From: Aurelia coerulea
Lineage: Eukaryota; Cnidaria; Scyphozoa; Semaeostomeae; Ulmaridae
DNA length: 64,000 nt
Direction of reading: 5' to 3'
NCBI GenBank assembly: GCA_039566865.1
Contig: CM076959.1
Location: 10,151,501 to 10,215,500 of the forward strand
This document shows positions 36,841 to 50,400 of this stretch, piece after piece; position 1 is the first letter of the stretch; each line of letters starts with the position of its first letter. The notes under the pieces were generated by a model. That model ran no database searches. It was not told the DNA's origin and was given only the letters and a program-made list of their open reading frames with translations. The position numbers were made by a program, and so were the translations under genes.

Positions 36841-39735
36841 TTTCTATTACAAAGAGTATTGCAGTCATCGTTCTTTAAAACTTTAGTCCTGCCAGTTACT
36901 TCTTTTAAAGGACTATATTAGTAAAGCAGCAACCATTTTTTGAAACGTTACTATAGACATTAGCTTTTTCATTAGTCTCATTTGGGCTTTACTGCATCGA
37001 TGAATTAAAAGTTTATTTTCTCAAAGAAAACATAATAAAAGCACAAAAAGTGTCGTTCAAAGTACTTTAGTAGCTACAATTTATATTACAAAGAGTATTG
37101 CACTCATCGTTCTTTAAAACTTTAGTCCTGCCAGTGACTTCTTTTAAAGCACTATATTAGTACTGCAGCAACCATTCTTTGAAACGTTACTATAGACATT
37201 AGCTTTTTCTTTAGGCTCATTTTGGCTTTACTGCATAAACAAACATCGATTAATTAAATATTTATTTTCTAAAAGAAAACAAAATAAAAGCACAAAAAGT
37301 GTCGTTCAACGTACTTTAGTAGCTACAATTTGTATTATAAAGAGTATTGCACTCATCGTTCTTTAAAACTATAGTTCTGCAAGTTACCTCTTTTATAGCA
37401 CTATATTAGTGCTGCAGCAACCATTCTTTGAAACATTACTATAGACATTAGCTTTTTCTTTAGTCTCATTTTTGCTTTACTACATAAACAAACATGGGTT
37501 AATTAAATGTTTATTTTCTCAAAAAAAACAAAATTAAAACACAAAAAGTGTCGTTCAACGTACTTTAGTAGCTACAATTTGTATTATAAAGAGTATTGCA
37601 CTCATCGTTCTTTAAAACTATAGTTCCGCAAGTTACTTCTTTTATAGCACTATATTAGTGCTGCAGCAACCATTCTTTGAAACAATACTATAGACATTAG
37701 CTTTTTCTTTAGTCTCATTTTGGCTTTACTACATAAACAAACATAGGTTAATTAAATGTTTATTTTCTCAAAAAAAAACAAAATTAAAACACAAAAAAGT
37801 GTCAATTAAAGTACTTTAGTAGCTTCATTTTGTATTATAAAGAGTATTGCACTCATCGTTCTTTAAAACTTTAGTTCTGCCAGTTACTTCTTTTAAAGCA
37901 CTATATTAGTACTGCAGCAACCATTCTTTGAAACGTTACTATAGACATTAGCTTTTCTTTAGGCTCATTTTGGCTTTACTGCATAAACAAACATCGATTA
38001 ATTAAATATTTATTTTCCAAAAGAAAACAAATATAAACACAAAAAGTGTGCATTAACGTACTTTATTAGCTACAATTTCTATTACAAAGAGTATTGCAGT
38101 CATCGTTCTTTAAAACTTTAGTCCTGCCAGTTACTTCTTTTAAAGGACTATATTAGTAAAGCAGCAACCATTTTTTGAAACGTTACTATAGACATTAGCT
38201 TTTTCATTAGCCTCATTTGGGCTTTACTGCATCGATGAATTAAAAGTTTATTTTCTCAAAGAAAACATAATAAAAGCACAAAAAGTGTCGTTCAACGTAC
38301 TTTAGTAGCTACAATTTATATTGCAAAGAGTATTGCACTCATCGTTCTTTAAAACTTTAGTCCTGCCAGTGACTTCTTTTAAAGCACTATATTAGTACTG
38401 CAGCAACCATTCTTTGAAACGTTACTATAGACATTAGCTTTTTCTTTAGGCTCATTTTGGCTTTACTGCATAAACAAACATCGATTAATTAAATATTTAT
38501 TTTCTAAACGAAAACAAAATAAAAGCACAAAAAGTGTCGTTCAACGTACTTTAGTAGCTACAATTTGTATTATAAAGAGTATTGCACTCATCGTTCTTTA
38601 AAACTATAGTTCTGCAAGTTACCTCTTTTATAGCACTATATTAGTGCTGCAGCAACCATTCTTTGAAACATTACTATAGACATTAGCTTTTTCTTTAGTC
38701 TCATTTTGGCTTTACTACATAAACAAACATGGGTTAATTAAATGTTTATTTTCTCAAAAAAAACAAAATTAAAACACAAAAAGTGTCGTTCAACGTACTT
38801 TAGTAGCTACAATTTGTATTATAAAGAGTATTGCACTCATCGTTCTTTAAAACTATAGTTCCGCAAGTTACTTCTTTTATAGCACTATATTAGTGCTGCA
38901 GCAACCATTCTTTGAAACAATACTATAGACATTAGCTTTTTCTTTAGTCTCATTTTGGCTTTACTACATAAACAAACATCGGTTAATTAAATGTTTATTT
39001 TCTCAAAAAAAACAAAATTAAAACACAAAAAGTGTCAATTAAAGTACTTTAGTAGCTTCATTTTGTATTATAAAGAGTATTGCACTCATCGTTCTTTAAA
39101 ACTTTAGTTCTGCCAGTTACTTCTTTTAAAGCACTATATTAGTACTGCAGCAACCATTCTTTGAAACGTTACTATAGACATTAGCTTTTTCTTTAGGCTC
39201 ATTTTGGCTTTACTGCATAAACAAACATCGATTAATTAAATATTTATTTTCCAAAAGAAAACAAATATAAACACAAAAAGTGTGCATTAACGTACTTTAT
39301 TAGCTACAATTTCTATTACAAAGAGTATTGCAGTCATCGTTCTTTAAAACTTTATTCCTGCCAGTTACTTCTTTTAAAGGACTATATTAGTAAAGCAGCA
39401 ACCATTTTTTGAAACGTTACTATAGACATTAGCTTTTTCATTAGTCTCATTTGGGCTTTACTGCATCGATGAATTAAAAGTTTATTTTCTCAAAGAAAAC
39501 ATAATAAAAGCACAAAAAGTGTCGTTCAACGTACTTTAGTAGCTACAATTTATATTACAAAGAGTATTGCACTCATCGTTCTTTAAATTTTTAGTCCTGC
39601 CAGTGACTTCTTTTAAAGCACTATATTAGTACTGCAGCAACCATTCTTTGAAACGTTACTATAGACATTAGCTTTTTCTTTAGGCTCATTTTGGCTTTAC
39701 TGCATAAACAAACATCGATTAATTAAATATTTATT
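36840..39735. repeat. 1235-bp 5-mer HOR, two copies and a part
   Basis: The short monomer with CTGCATCGATGAATTAAAAG lies at 36992, 38227 and 39461, steps of 1235 and 1234 bp, and the four long monomers between keep their order. One of these is CATGGGTTAATTAAATG and another GTTCCGCAAGTTAC. Differences between copies are few: CAAAGTACTT against CAACGTACTT near 37056, TTACAAAG against TTGCAAAG, and one missing T in GCTTTTCTTTAGG near 37950. A third copy starts at 39461 and diverges near 39735. Confidence 0.85.
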
Positions 39736-40859
39736 TTCCAAAAGAAAACAAATATAAACACAAAAAGTGTGCATTAACGTACTTTGTTAGCTACAATTTC
39801 TATTACAAAGAGTATTGCACTCATCGTTCTTTAAAACCTTAGTCCTGCCAGTTACTTCTTTTAAAGCACTATATTAGTACTGCAGCAACCATTCTTTGAA
39901 ACGTTACTATAGACATTAGCTTTTTCTTTAGGCTCATTTTGGCTTTACTGCATAAACAAACATCGATTAATTAAATATTTATTTTCTAAAATAAAACAAA
40001 ATAAAAGCACAAAAAGTGTCCTTCAACGTACTTTAGTAGCTACAATTTGTATTATAAAGAGTATTGCACTCATCGTTCTTTAAAACTATAGTTCTGCAAG
40101 TTACTTCTTTTATAGCACTATATTAGTGCTGCAGCAACCATTCTTTGAAACAATACTATAGACTTTAGCTTTTTCTTTAGTCTCATTTTGGCTTTACTAC
40201 ATAAACAAACATCGGTTAATTAAATGTTTATTTTCTCAAAAAAAAACAAAATTAAAACACAAAAAGTGTCAATTAAAGTACTTTAGTAGCTTCATTTTGT
40301 ATTATAAAGAGTATTGCACTCATCGTTCTTTAAAACTTTAGTTCTGCAAGTTACTTCTTTTATAGCACTATATTAGTGCTGCAGCAACCATTCTTTGAAA
40401 CATTACTATAGACATTAGTTTTTTCTTTCGCCTCAATTTATATTTAGTGCATCAACAAACATCGATTAATGAAACGTTTATTTTCCAAACGAAAACAAAA
40501 TGTAGACACAAAAAGTTTCGATTATCGTAATTTATTAGCTACAATTTCTATTAAAAAGAGTATTGGACTCATCGCTCTTTAAAACTTTAGTCCTGCCAGT
40601 TACTTCTTTTAAAGCACTATATTAGTTCTGCAGCAACCATTCTTTGAAACGTTACTATAGACATTAGCTTTTTCTTTAGGCTCATTTTGGCTTTACTGCA
40701 TAAACAAATATCGATCAATAAAATGTTTATTTTCTCAAAGAAAACAAAATAAAAGCACAAAAAGTGTCCTTCTACGTACTTTAGTAGCTACAATTTATAT
40801 TACAAAGAGTATTGCACTCATCGTTCTTTAAAACTTTAGTCCTGCCAGTTACTACTTTT

Positions 40860-40919
40860 AAAGCTTAGTGCTGCAGCTGCTTAGTTCTTAGTTGCTTAAA
40901 GATTAGTGCTGCAGCAACC
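40860..40919. repeat. Expanded monomer segment 1 (+32 bp)
   Basis: Where ordinary monomers read AAAGCACTATATTAGTGCTGCAGCAACC (28 bp, written here only as the normal form's landmarks AAAGCACTA and GCAGCAACC), this copy has 60 bp. It contains AAGCTTAG, GCTGCAGCTGC and TTGCTTAAAG before GATTAGTGCTGCAGC. This copy has TTAGTTCTTAGTTGC where the other four have TTAGTGCTTAGCTGC, so it is the most diverged of the five. Confidence 0.8.
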
Positions 40920-41639
40920 ATTCTTTGAAATATTACTATAGACATTAGCTTTTTTATTTAGTCTCATTTTGGCTTTACTGCATAAACAAATATCGATCAA
41001 TTAAATGTTTCTTTTCTCAAAGAAAACAAACTTAAAACACAAAAAGTGTGGATTAACGTATTTATGTAGCTACAATTTCTATTATAAAGCGTAATGCACT
41101 CATCGTTCTCTAAAACTTTAGTTCTGCAAGTTACTTCTTTTATAGCACTATATTAGTGCTGCAGCAACCATTCTTTGAAACATTACTATAGAAATTAGTT
41201 TTTTCTTTCGCCTCAATTTATATTTAGTGCATCAACAAACATCGATTAAGAAAACGTTTATTTTCCAAACGAAAACAAAATGTAGACACAAAAAGTTTCG
41301 ATTAACGTAATTTATTAGCTACAATTTCTATTAAAAAGGGTATTGGACTCATCGCTTTTTAAAACTTTAGTCCTGCCAGTTACTTCTTTTAAAGCACTAT
41401 ATTAGTTCTGCAGCAACCATTCTTTGAAACGTTACTATAGACATTAGCTTTTTCTTTAGGCTCATTTTGGCTTTACTGCATAAACAAATATCGATCAATA
41501 AAATGTTTATTTTCTCAAAGAAAACAAAATAAAAGCACAAAAAGTGTCCTTCAACGTACTTTAGTAGCTACAATTTATATTACAAAGAGTATTGCACTCA
41601 TCGTTCTTTAAAACTTTAGTCCTGCCAGTTACTTCTTTT

Positions 41640-41699
41640 AAAGCTTAGTGCTGCAGCTGCTTAGTGCTTAGCTGCTTAAAGATTAGTGCTGCAGCAACC
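41640..41699. repeat. Expanded monomer segment 2 (+32 bp)
   Basis: This is the same 60-bp replacement as at 40860, 780 bp further on (three monomers, 748 bp, plus the 32 extra bases). CTTAGTGCT occurs twice inside it, flanking GCAGCTG, so the extra DNA is itself built of short direct repeats of the monomer's own TTAGTGCTGCAGC region. Confidence 0.8.
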
Positions 41700-44152
41700 A
41701 TTCTTTGAAATATTACTATAGACATTAGCTTTTTTATTTAGTCTCATTTTGGCTTTACTGCATAAACAAACATCGATCAATTAAATGTTTCTTTTCTCAA
41801 AGAAAACAAACTTAAAACCCAAAAAGTGTGGATTAACGTACTTAAGTAGCTACAATTTCTATTATAAAGCGTAATGCACTCATCGTTCTCTAAAACTTTA
41901 GTTCTGCAAGTTACTTCTTTTATAGCAATGTATTAGTGCTGCAGCAACAATTCTTTGAAACATTACTAGAGACATTTGCTTTTTCTTTAGTCTCACTTTG
42001 GCTTTACTGCATAAACAAACATCGGTTAATTAAATGTTTATTTTCTTAAAGAAAACAAAAATAAAACACAAAAAGTGTCAATTAAAGTACTTTATTGGCT
42101 ACAATTTCTATTACAAAGAGTATTGCAGTCATCCTTCTTTAAAACTTTAGTCCTGCCAGTTACTTCTTTTAAAGGACTATATTAGTAAAGCAGCAACCAT
42201 TTTTTGAAACGTTACTATAGACATTAGCTTTTTTATTAGTCTCATTTGGGCTTTACTGCATCGATGAATTAAAAGTTTATTTTCTCAAAGAAAACATAAT
42301 AAAAGCACAAAAAGTGTCGTTCAACGTACTTTAGTAGCTACAATTTATATTACAAAGAGTATTGCACTCATCGTTCTTTAAAACTTTAGTCCTGCCAGTG
42401 ACTTCTTTTAAAGCACTATATTAGTAATGCAGCAACCATTCTTTGAAACGTTACTATAGACATTAGCTTTTTCTTTAGGCTCATTTTGGCTTTACTGCAT
42501 AAACAAACATCGATTAATTAAATATTTATTTTCTAAAAGAAAACAAAATAAAAGCACAAAAAGTGTCGTTCAACGTACTTTAGTAGCTACAATTTGTATT
42601 ATAAAGAGTATTGCACTCATCGTTCTTTAAAACTATAGTTCTGCAAGTTACCTCTTTTATAGCACTATATTAGTGCTGCAGCAACCATTCTTTGAAACAT
42701 TACTATAGACATTAGCTTTTTCTTTAGTCTCATTTTGGCTTTACTACATAAACAAACATGGGTTAATTAAATGTTTATTTTCTCAAAAAAAACAAAATTA
42801 AAACACAAAAAGTGTCAATTAAAGTACTTTAGTAGCTACAATTTGTATTATAAAGAATATTGCACTCATCCTTCTTTAAAACTTTAGTTCTGCAAGTTAC
42901 TTCTTTTATAGCACTATATTAGTGCTGCAGCAACCATTCTTTCAAACATTACTATAGACATTAGCTTTTTCTTTAGTCTCATTTTGGCTTTACTACATAA
43001 ACAAACATCGGTTAATTAAATGTTTATTTTCTCAAAAAAAACAAAATTAAAACACAAAAAGTGTCAATTAAAGTACTTTAGTAGCTACATTTTGTATTAT
43101 AAAGGGTATTGCACTCATCGTTCTTTAAAACTTTAGTTCTGCAAGTTACTTCTTTTATAGCACTATATTAGAGCTGCAGCAACCATTCTTGGAAACATTT
43201 CTATAGACATTAGCTTTTTCTTTAATCTCCTTTTGGCTTTACTGCATAAACAAACATCGATTAATTAAATGTTTATTTTCTCAAAAAAAACAAAATTAAA
43301 ACACAAAAAGTGTCAATTAAAGTACTTTAGTAGCTACAATTTGTATTATAAAGAGTATTGCACTCATCGTTCTTTAAAACTTTAGTTCTACAAGTTACTT
43401 CTTTTATAGCACTATATTAGAGCTGCAGCAACCATTCTTGGAAACATTTCTACAGACATTAGCTTTTTCTTTAATCTCCTTTTGGCTTTACTGCATAAAC
43501 AAACATCGATTAATTAAATGTTTATTTTCTCAAAAAAAACAAAATTAAAACACAAAAAGTGTCAATTAAAGTACTTTAGTAGCTACAATTTGTATTATAA
43601 AGAGTATTGCACTCATCGTTCTTTAAAACTTTAGTTCTGCAAGTTACTTCTTTTATAGCACTATATTAGTGCTGCAGCAACCATTCTTTGAAACATTACT
43701 ATAGACATTAGTTTTTTCTTTCGCCTCAATTTATATTTAGTGCATCAACAAACATCGATTAATGAAACGTTTATTTTCCAAACGAAAACAAAATGTAGAC
43801 ACAAAAAGTTTCGATTATCGTAATTTATTAGCTACAATTTCTATTAAAAAGAGTATTGGACTCATCGCTCTTTAAAACTTTAGTCCTGCCAGTTACTTCT
43901 TTTAAAGCACTATATTAGTTCTGCAGCAACCATTCTTTGAAACGTTACTATAGACATTAGCTTTTTCTTTAGGCTCATTTTGGATTTACTGCATAAACAA
44001 ATATCGATCAATAAAATGTTTATTTTCTCAAAGAAAACAAAATAAAAGCACAAAAAGTGTCCTTCAACGTACTTTAGTAGCTACAATTTATATTACAAAG
44101 AGTATTGCACTCATCGTTCTTTAAAACTTTAGTCCTGCCAGTTACTTCTTTT

Positions 44153-44212
44153 AAAGCTTAGTGCTGCAGCTGCTTAGTGCTTAGCTGCTTAAAGATTAGT
44201 GCTGCAACAACC
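44153..44212. repeat. Expanded monomer segment 3 (+32 bp)
   Basis: This is the same 60-bp form as at 41640, with one change near the end: GCTGCAACAACC instead of GCTGCAGCAACC. It marks the start of the 1528-bp 6-mer repeat. Confidence 0.8.
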
Positions 44213-47209
44213 ATTCTTTGAAATATTACTATAGACATTAGCTTTTTTATTTAGTCTCATTTTGGCTTTACTGCAAAAACAAATATCGATCAATTAAATG
44301 TTTCTTTTCTCAAAGAAAACAAACTTAAAACACAAAAAGTGTGGATTAACGTACTTAAGTAGCTACAATTTCTATTATAAAGCGTAATGCACTCATCGTT
44401 CTCTAAAACTTTAGTTCTGCAAGTTACTTCTTTTATAGCACTATATTAGTGCTGCAGCAACCATTCTTTGAAACATTACTATAGACATTAGTTTTTTCTT
44501 TCGCCTCAATTTATATTTAGTGCATCAACAAACATCGATTAATGAAACGTTTATTTTCCAAACGAAAACAAAATGTAGACACAAAAAGTTTCGATTAACG
44601 TAATTTATTAGCTACAATTTCTATTAAAAAGGGTATTGGACTCATCGCTTTTTAAAACTTTAGTCCTGCCAGTTACTTCTTTTAAAGCACTATATTAGTT
44701 CTGCAGCAACCATTCTTTGAAACGTTACTATAGACATTAGCTTTTTCTTTAGGCTCATTTTGGCTTTACTGCATAAACAAACATCGATTAATTAAATGTT
44801 TATTTTCTCAAAGAAAACAAAATAAAAGCACAAAATGTGTGAATTAACGGACTTTAGTAGCTACAATTTGTATCATAAAGAGTATTGCACTCATCGTTCT
44901 TTAAAACTTTAGTCCTGCCAGTTACTTCTTTTAAAGGACTATATTAGTGCTGCAGCAACCATTCTTTGAAACATTACTATAGACATTAGCTTTTTTATTT
45001 AGTCTCATTTTGGCTTTGCTGCATAATCAAACATCGATCAATTAAATGTTTCTTTTCTCAAAGAAAACAAACTTAAAACACAAAAAGTGTGGATTAACGT
45101 ACTTAAGTAGCTACAATTTCTATTATAAAGCGTAATGCACTCATCGTTCTCTAAAACTTTAGTTCTGCAAGTTACTTCTTTTATAGCAATATATTAGTGC
45201 TGCAGCAACAATTCTTTGAAACATTACTAGAGACATTTGCTTTTTCTTTAGTCTCACTTTGGCTTCACTGCATAAACAAACATCGGTTATTTAAATGTTT
45301 ATTTTCTTAAAGAAAACAAAATTAAAACACAAAAAGTGTCAATTAAAGTACTTTATTGGGTACAATTTCTATTAAAAAGAGTATTGGACTCATCGCTCTT
45401 TAAAACTTTAGTCCTGCCAGTTACTTCTTTTAAAGCACTATATTAGTTCTGCAGCAACCATTCTTTGAAACGTTACTATAGACATTAGCTTTTTCTTTAG
45501 GCTCATTTTGGCTTTACTGCATAAACAAATATCGATCAATAAAATGTTTATTTTCTCAAAGAAAACAAAATAAAAGGACAAAAAGTGTCCTTCAACGTAC
45601 TTTAGTAGCTACAATTTATATTACAAAGAGTATTGCACTCATCGTTCTTTAAAACTTTAGTCCTGCCAGTTACTTCTTTTAAAGCTTAGTGCTGCAGCTG
45701 CTTAGTGCTTAGCTGCTTAAAGATTAGTGCTGCAGCAACCATTCTTTGAAATATTACTATAGACATTAGCTTTTTCATTTAGTCTCATTTTGGCTTTACT
45801 GCAAAAACAAATATCGATCAATTAAATGTTTCTTTTCTCAAAGAAAACAAACTTAAAACACAAAAAGTGTGGATTAACGTACTTAAGTAGCTACAATTTC
45901 TATTATAAAGCGTAATGCACTCATCGTTCTCTAAAACTTTAGTTCTGCAAGTTACTTCTTTTATAGCACTATATTAGTGCTGCAGCAACCATTCTTTGAA
46001 ACATTACTATAGACATTAGTTTTTTCTTTCGCCTCAATTTATATTTAGTGCATCAACAAACATCGATTAATGAAACGTTTATTTTCCAAACGAAAACAAA
46101 ATGTAGACACAAAAAGTTTCGATTAACGTAATTTATTAGCTACAAATTCTATTAAAAAGGGTATTGGACTCATCGCTTTTTAAAACTTTAGTCCTGCCAG
46201 TTACTTCTTTTAAAGCACTATATTAGTTCTGCAGCAACCATTCTTTGAAACGTTACTATAGACATTAGCTTTTTCTTTAGGCTCATTTTGGCTTTACTGC
46301 ATAAACAAACATCGATTAATTAAATGTTTATTTTCTCAAAGAAAACAAAATAAAAGCACAAAATGTGTGAATTAACGGACTTTAGTAGCTACAATTTGTA
46401 TCATAAAGAGTATTGCACTCATCGTTCTTTAAAACTTTAGTCCTGCCAGTTACTTCTTTTAAAGGACTATATTAGTGCTGCAGCAACCATTCTTTGAAAC
46501 ATTACTATAGACATTAGCTTTTTTATTTAGTCTCATTTTGGCTTTGCTGCATAATCAAACATCGATCAATTAAATGTTTCTTTTCTCAAAGAAAACAAAC
46601 TTAAAACACAAAAAGTGTGGATTAACGTACTTAAGTAGCTACAATTTCTATTATAAAGCGTAATGCACTCATCGTTCTCTAAAACTTTAGTTCTGCAAGT
46701 TACTTCTTTTATAGCACTATATTAGTGCTGCAGCAACCATTCTTTGAAACATTACTATAGACATTAGTTTTTTCTTTCGCCTCAATTTATATTTAGTGCA
46801 TCAACAAACATCGATTAATGAAACGTTTATTTTCCAAACGAAAACAAAATGTAGACACAAAAAGTTTCGATTAACGTAATTTATTAGCTACAAATTCTAT
46901 TAAAAAGGGTATTGGACTCATCGCTTTTTAAAACTTTAGTCCTGCCAGTTACTTCTTTTAAAGCACTATATTAGTTCTGCAGCAACCATTCTTTGAAACG
47001 TTACTATAGACATTAGCTTTTTCTTTAGGCTCATTTTGGCTTTACTGCATAAACAAACATCGATTAATTAAATGTTTATTTTCTCAAAGAAAACAAAATA
47101 AAAGCACAAAATGTGTGAATTAACGGACTTTAGTAGCTACAATTTGTATCATAAAGAGTATTGCACTCATCGTTCTTTAAAACTTTAGTCCTGCCAGTTA
47201 CTTCTTTTA
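44154..47209. repeat. 1528-bp 6-mer HOR, two copies
   Basis: Segments 3 and 4 of the expanded monomer are 1528 bp apart, and the GGCTTTGCTGCATAATC monomer follows at 45013 and 46541 with the same spacing. The length fits six monomers (about 1496 bp) plus the 32-bp expansion. The second copy runs into the 748-bp 3-mer duplication, so the two events overlap. Confidence 0.7.
45681..45740. repeat. Expanded monomer segment 4 (+32 bp)
   Basis: This is the same form as at 41640, lying 1528 bp after segment 3 as part of the 6-mer HOR. The monomer just after it has TTTTTCATTTAGTC where the related ones have TTTTTTATTTAGTC. Confidence 0.8.
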
Positions 47210-47460
47210 AAGGACTATATTAGTGCTGCAGCAACCATTCTTTGAAACATTACTATAGACATTAGCTTTTTTATTTAGTCTCATTTTGGCTTTGCTGCAT
47301 AATCAAACATCGATCAATTAAATGTTTCTTTTCTCAAAGAAAACAAACTTAAAACACAAAAAGTGTGGATTAACGTACTTAAGTAGCTACAATTTCTATT
47401 ATAAAGCGTAATGCACTCATCGTTCTCTAAAACTTTAGTTCTGCAAGTTACTTCTTTTAT
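45820..47460. repeat. 748-bp 3-mer tandem duplication, very recent
   Basis: Bases from about 45820 to 46712 recur at about 46568-47460. The GGCTTTGCTGC word at 46541 and 47289 gives the 748-bp step. Both copies share the otherwise rare CTACAAATTCTATT together with AAAAAGGGTATTGG. I saw no difference between the copies over the lines compared, which makes this one of the youngest events in the window. An alternative is an assembly duplication; read depth would tell. Confidence 0.8.
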
Positions 47461-50400
47461 AGCAATATATTAGTGCTGCAGCAACAATTCTTTGAAACAT
47501 TACTAGAGACATTTGCTTTTTCTTTAGTCTCACTTTGGCTTCACTGCATAAACAAACATCGGTTATTTAAATGTTTATTTTCTTAAAGAAAACAAAATTA
47601 AAACACAAAAAGTGTCAATTAAAGTACTTTATTGGGTACAATTTCTATTACAAAGAGTATTGCAGTCATCGTTCTTTAAAACTTTAGTCCTGCCAGTTAC
47701 TTCTTTTAAAGGACTATATTAGTAAAGCAGCAACCATTCTTTGAAACATTTCTATAGACATTAGCTTTTTCTTTAGTCTCATTTTGGCTTTACTACATAA
47801 ACAAACATCGGTTAATTAAATGTTTATTTTCTCAAAAAAAACAAAATTAAAACACAAAAAGTGTCAATTAAAGTACTTTAGTAGCTACATTTTGTATTAT
47901 AAAGAGTATTGCACTCATCGTTCTTTAAAACTTTAGTTCTGCAAGTTACTTCTTTTATAGCACTATATTAGGGCTGCAGCAACCATTCTTTGAAACATTT
48001 CTATAGACATTAGCTTTTTCTTTAGTCTCATTTTGGCTTTACTACATAAACAAACATGGGTTAATTAAATGTTTATTTTCTCAAAAAAAACAAAATTAAA
48101 ACACAAAAAGTGTCAATTAAAGTACTTTAGTAGCTACAATTTGTATTATAAAGAATATTGCACTCATCCTTCTTTAAAACTTTAGTTCTGCAAGTTACTT
48201 CTTTTATAGCACTATATTAGTGCTGCAGCAACCATTCTTTCAAACATTACTATAGACATTAGCTTTTTCTTTAGTCTCATTTTGGCTTTACTACATAAAC
48301 AAACATCGGTTAATTAAATGTTTATTTTCTCAAAAAAAACAAAATTAAAACACAAAAAGTGTCAATTAAAGTACTTTAGTAGCTACATTTTGTATTATAA
48401 AGAGTATTGCACTCATCGTTCTTTAAAACTTTAGTTCTGCAAGTTACTTCTTTTATAGCACTATATTAGAGCTGCAGCAACCATTCTTGGAAACATTTCT
48501 ATAGACATTAGCTTTTTCTTTAATCTCCTTTTGGCTTTACTGCATAAACAAACATCGATTAATTAAATGTTTATTTTCTCAAAAAAAACAAAATTAAAAC
48601 ACAAAAAGTGTCAATTAAAGTACTTTAGTAGCTACAATTTGTATTATAAAGAGTATTGCACTCATCGTTCTTTAAAACTTTAGTTCTGCAAGTTACTTCT
48701 TTTATAGCACTATATTAGTGCTGCAGCAACCATTCTTGGAAACATTTCTATAGACATTAGCTTTTTCTTTAATCTCATTTTGGCTTTACTGCATAAACAA
48801 ACATCGATTAATTAAATGTTTATTTTCTCAAAAAAAACAAAATTAAAACACAAAAAGTGTCAATTAAAGTACTTTAGTAGCTACAATTTGTATTATAAAG
48901 AGTATTGCACTCATCGTTCTTTAAAACTTTAGTTCTGCAAGTTACTTCTTTTATAGCACTATATTAGTGCTGCAGCAACCATTCTTTGAAACATTACTAT
49001 AGACATTAGTTTTTTCTTTCGCCTCAATTTATATTTAGAGCATCAACAAACATCGATTAATGAAACGTTTATTTTCCAAACGAAAACAAAATGTAGACAC
49101 AAAAAGTTTCGATTATCGTAATTTATTAGCTACAATTTCTATTAAAAAGAGTATTGGACTCATCGCTCTTTAAAACTTTAGTCCTGCCAGTTACTTCTTT
49201 TAAAGCACTATATTAGTTCTGCAGCAACCATTCTTTGAAACGTTACTATAGACATTAGCTTTTTCTTTAGGCTCATTTTGGCTTTACTGCATAAACAAAT
49301 ATCGATCAATAAAATGTTTATTTTCTCAAAGAAAACAAAATAAAAGCACAAAAAGTGTCCTTCTACGTACTTTAGTAGCTACAATTTATATTACAAAGAG
49401 TATTGCACTCATCGTTCTTTAAAACTTTAGTCCTGCCAGTTACTTCTTTTAAAGCTTAGTGCTGCAGCTGCTTAGTGCTTAGCTGCTTAAAGATTAGTGC
49501 TGCAGCAACCATTCTTTGAAATATTACTATAGACATTAGCTTTTTTATTTAGTCTCATTTTGGCTTTACTGCATAAACAAATATCGATCAATTAAATGTT
49601 TCTTTTCTCAAAGAAAACAAACTTAAAACACAAAAAGTGTGGATTAACGTACTTACGTAGCTACAATTTCTATTATAAAGCGTAATGCACTCATCGTTCT
49701 CTAAAACTTTAGTTCTGCAAGTTACTTCTTTTATAGCACTATATTAGTGCTGCAGCAACCATTCTTTGAAACATTACTATAGACATTAGTTTTTTCTTTC
49801 GCCTCAATTTATATTTAGTGCATCAACAAACATCGATTAATGAAACGTTTATTTTCCAAACGAAAACAAAATGTAGACACAAAAAGTTTCGATTAACGTA
49901 ATTTATTAGCTACAATTTCTATTAAAAAGGGTATTGGACTCATCGCTTTTTAAAACTTTAGTCCTGCCAGTTACTTCTTTTAAAGCACTATATTAGTTCT
50001 GCAGCAACCATTCTTTGAAACGTTACTATAGACATTAGCTTTTTCTTTAGGCTCATTTTGGCTTTACTGCATAAACAAACATCGATTAATTAAATGTTTA
50101 TTTTCTCAAAGAAAACAAAATAAAAGCACAAAATGTGTGAATTAACGTACTTTAGTAGCTACAATTTGTATCATAAAGAGTATTGCACTCATCGTTCTTT
50201 AAAACTTTAGTCCTGCCAGTTACTTCTTTTAAAGGACTATATTAGTGCTGCAGCAACCATTCTTTGAAACATTACTATAGACATTAGCTTTTTTATTTAG
50301 TCTCATTTTGGCTTTGCTGCATAATCAAACATCGATCAATTAAATGTTTCTTTTCTCAAAGAAAACAAACTTAAAACACAAAAAGTGTCAATTAAAGTAC

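Larger units (their letters stand above)
39735..44153. repeat. Satellite segment with monomer order shared with 740-2290
   Basis: From 42257 the order of subfamilies repeats that at 740-2290 in the left domain: the GATGAATTAAAAG short monomer, ATTTATTTTCTAAAAG, CATGGGTTAATT, the TTTCAAACATTAC monomer, CATCGGTTAATT, TTTAATCTCCTTTTGG, then TTTCGCCTCAATTTATATTTAG with TTTTCCAAACG. One extra TTTAATCTCC monomer is present on the right, so the offset shifts from 41517 to 41762. The segment also holds two of the expanded monomers (40860, 41640), 780 bp apart. Everything is satellite. Confidence 0.75.
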
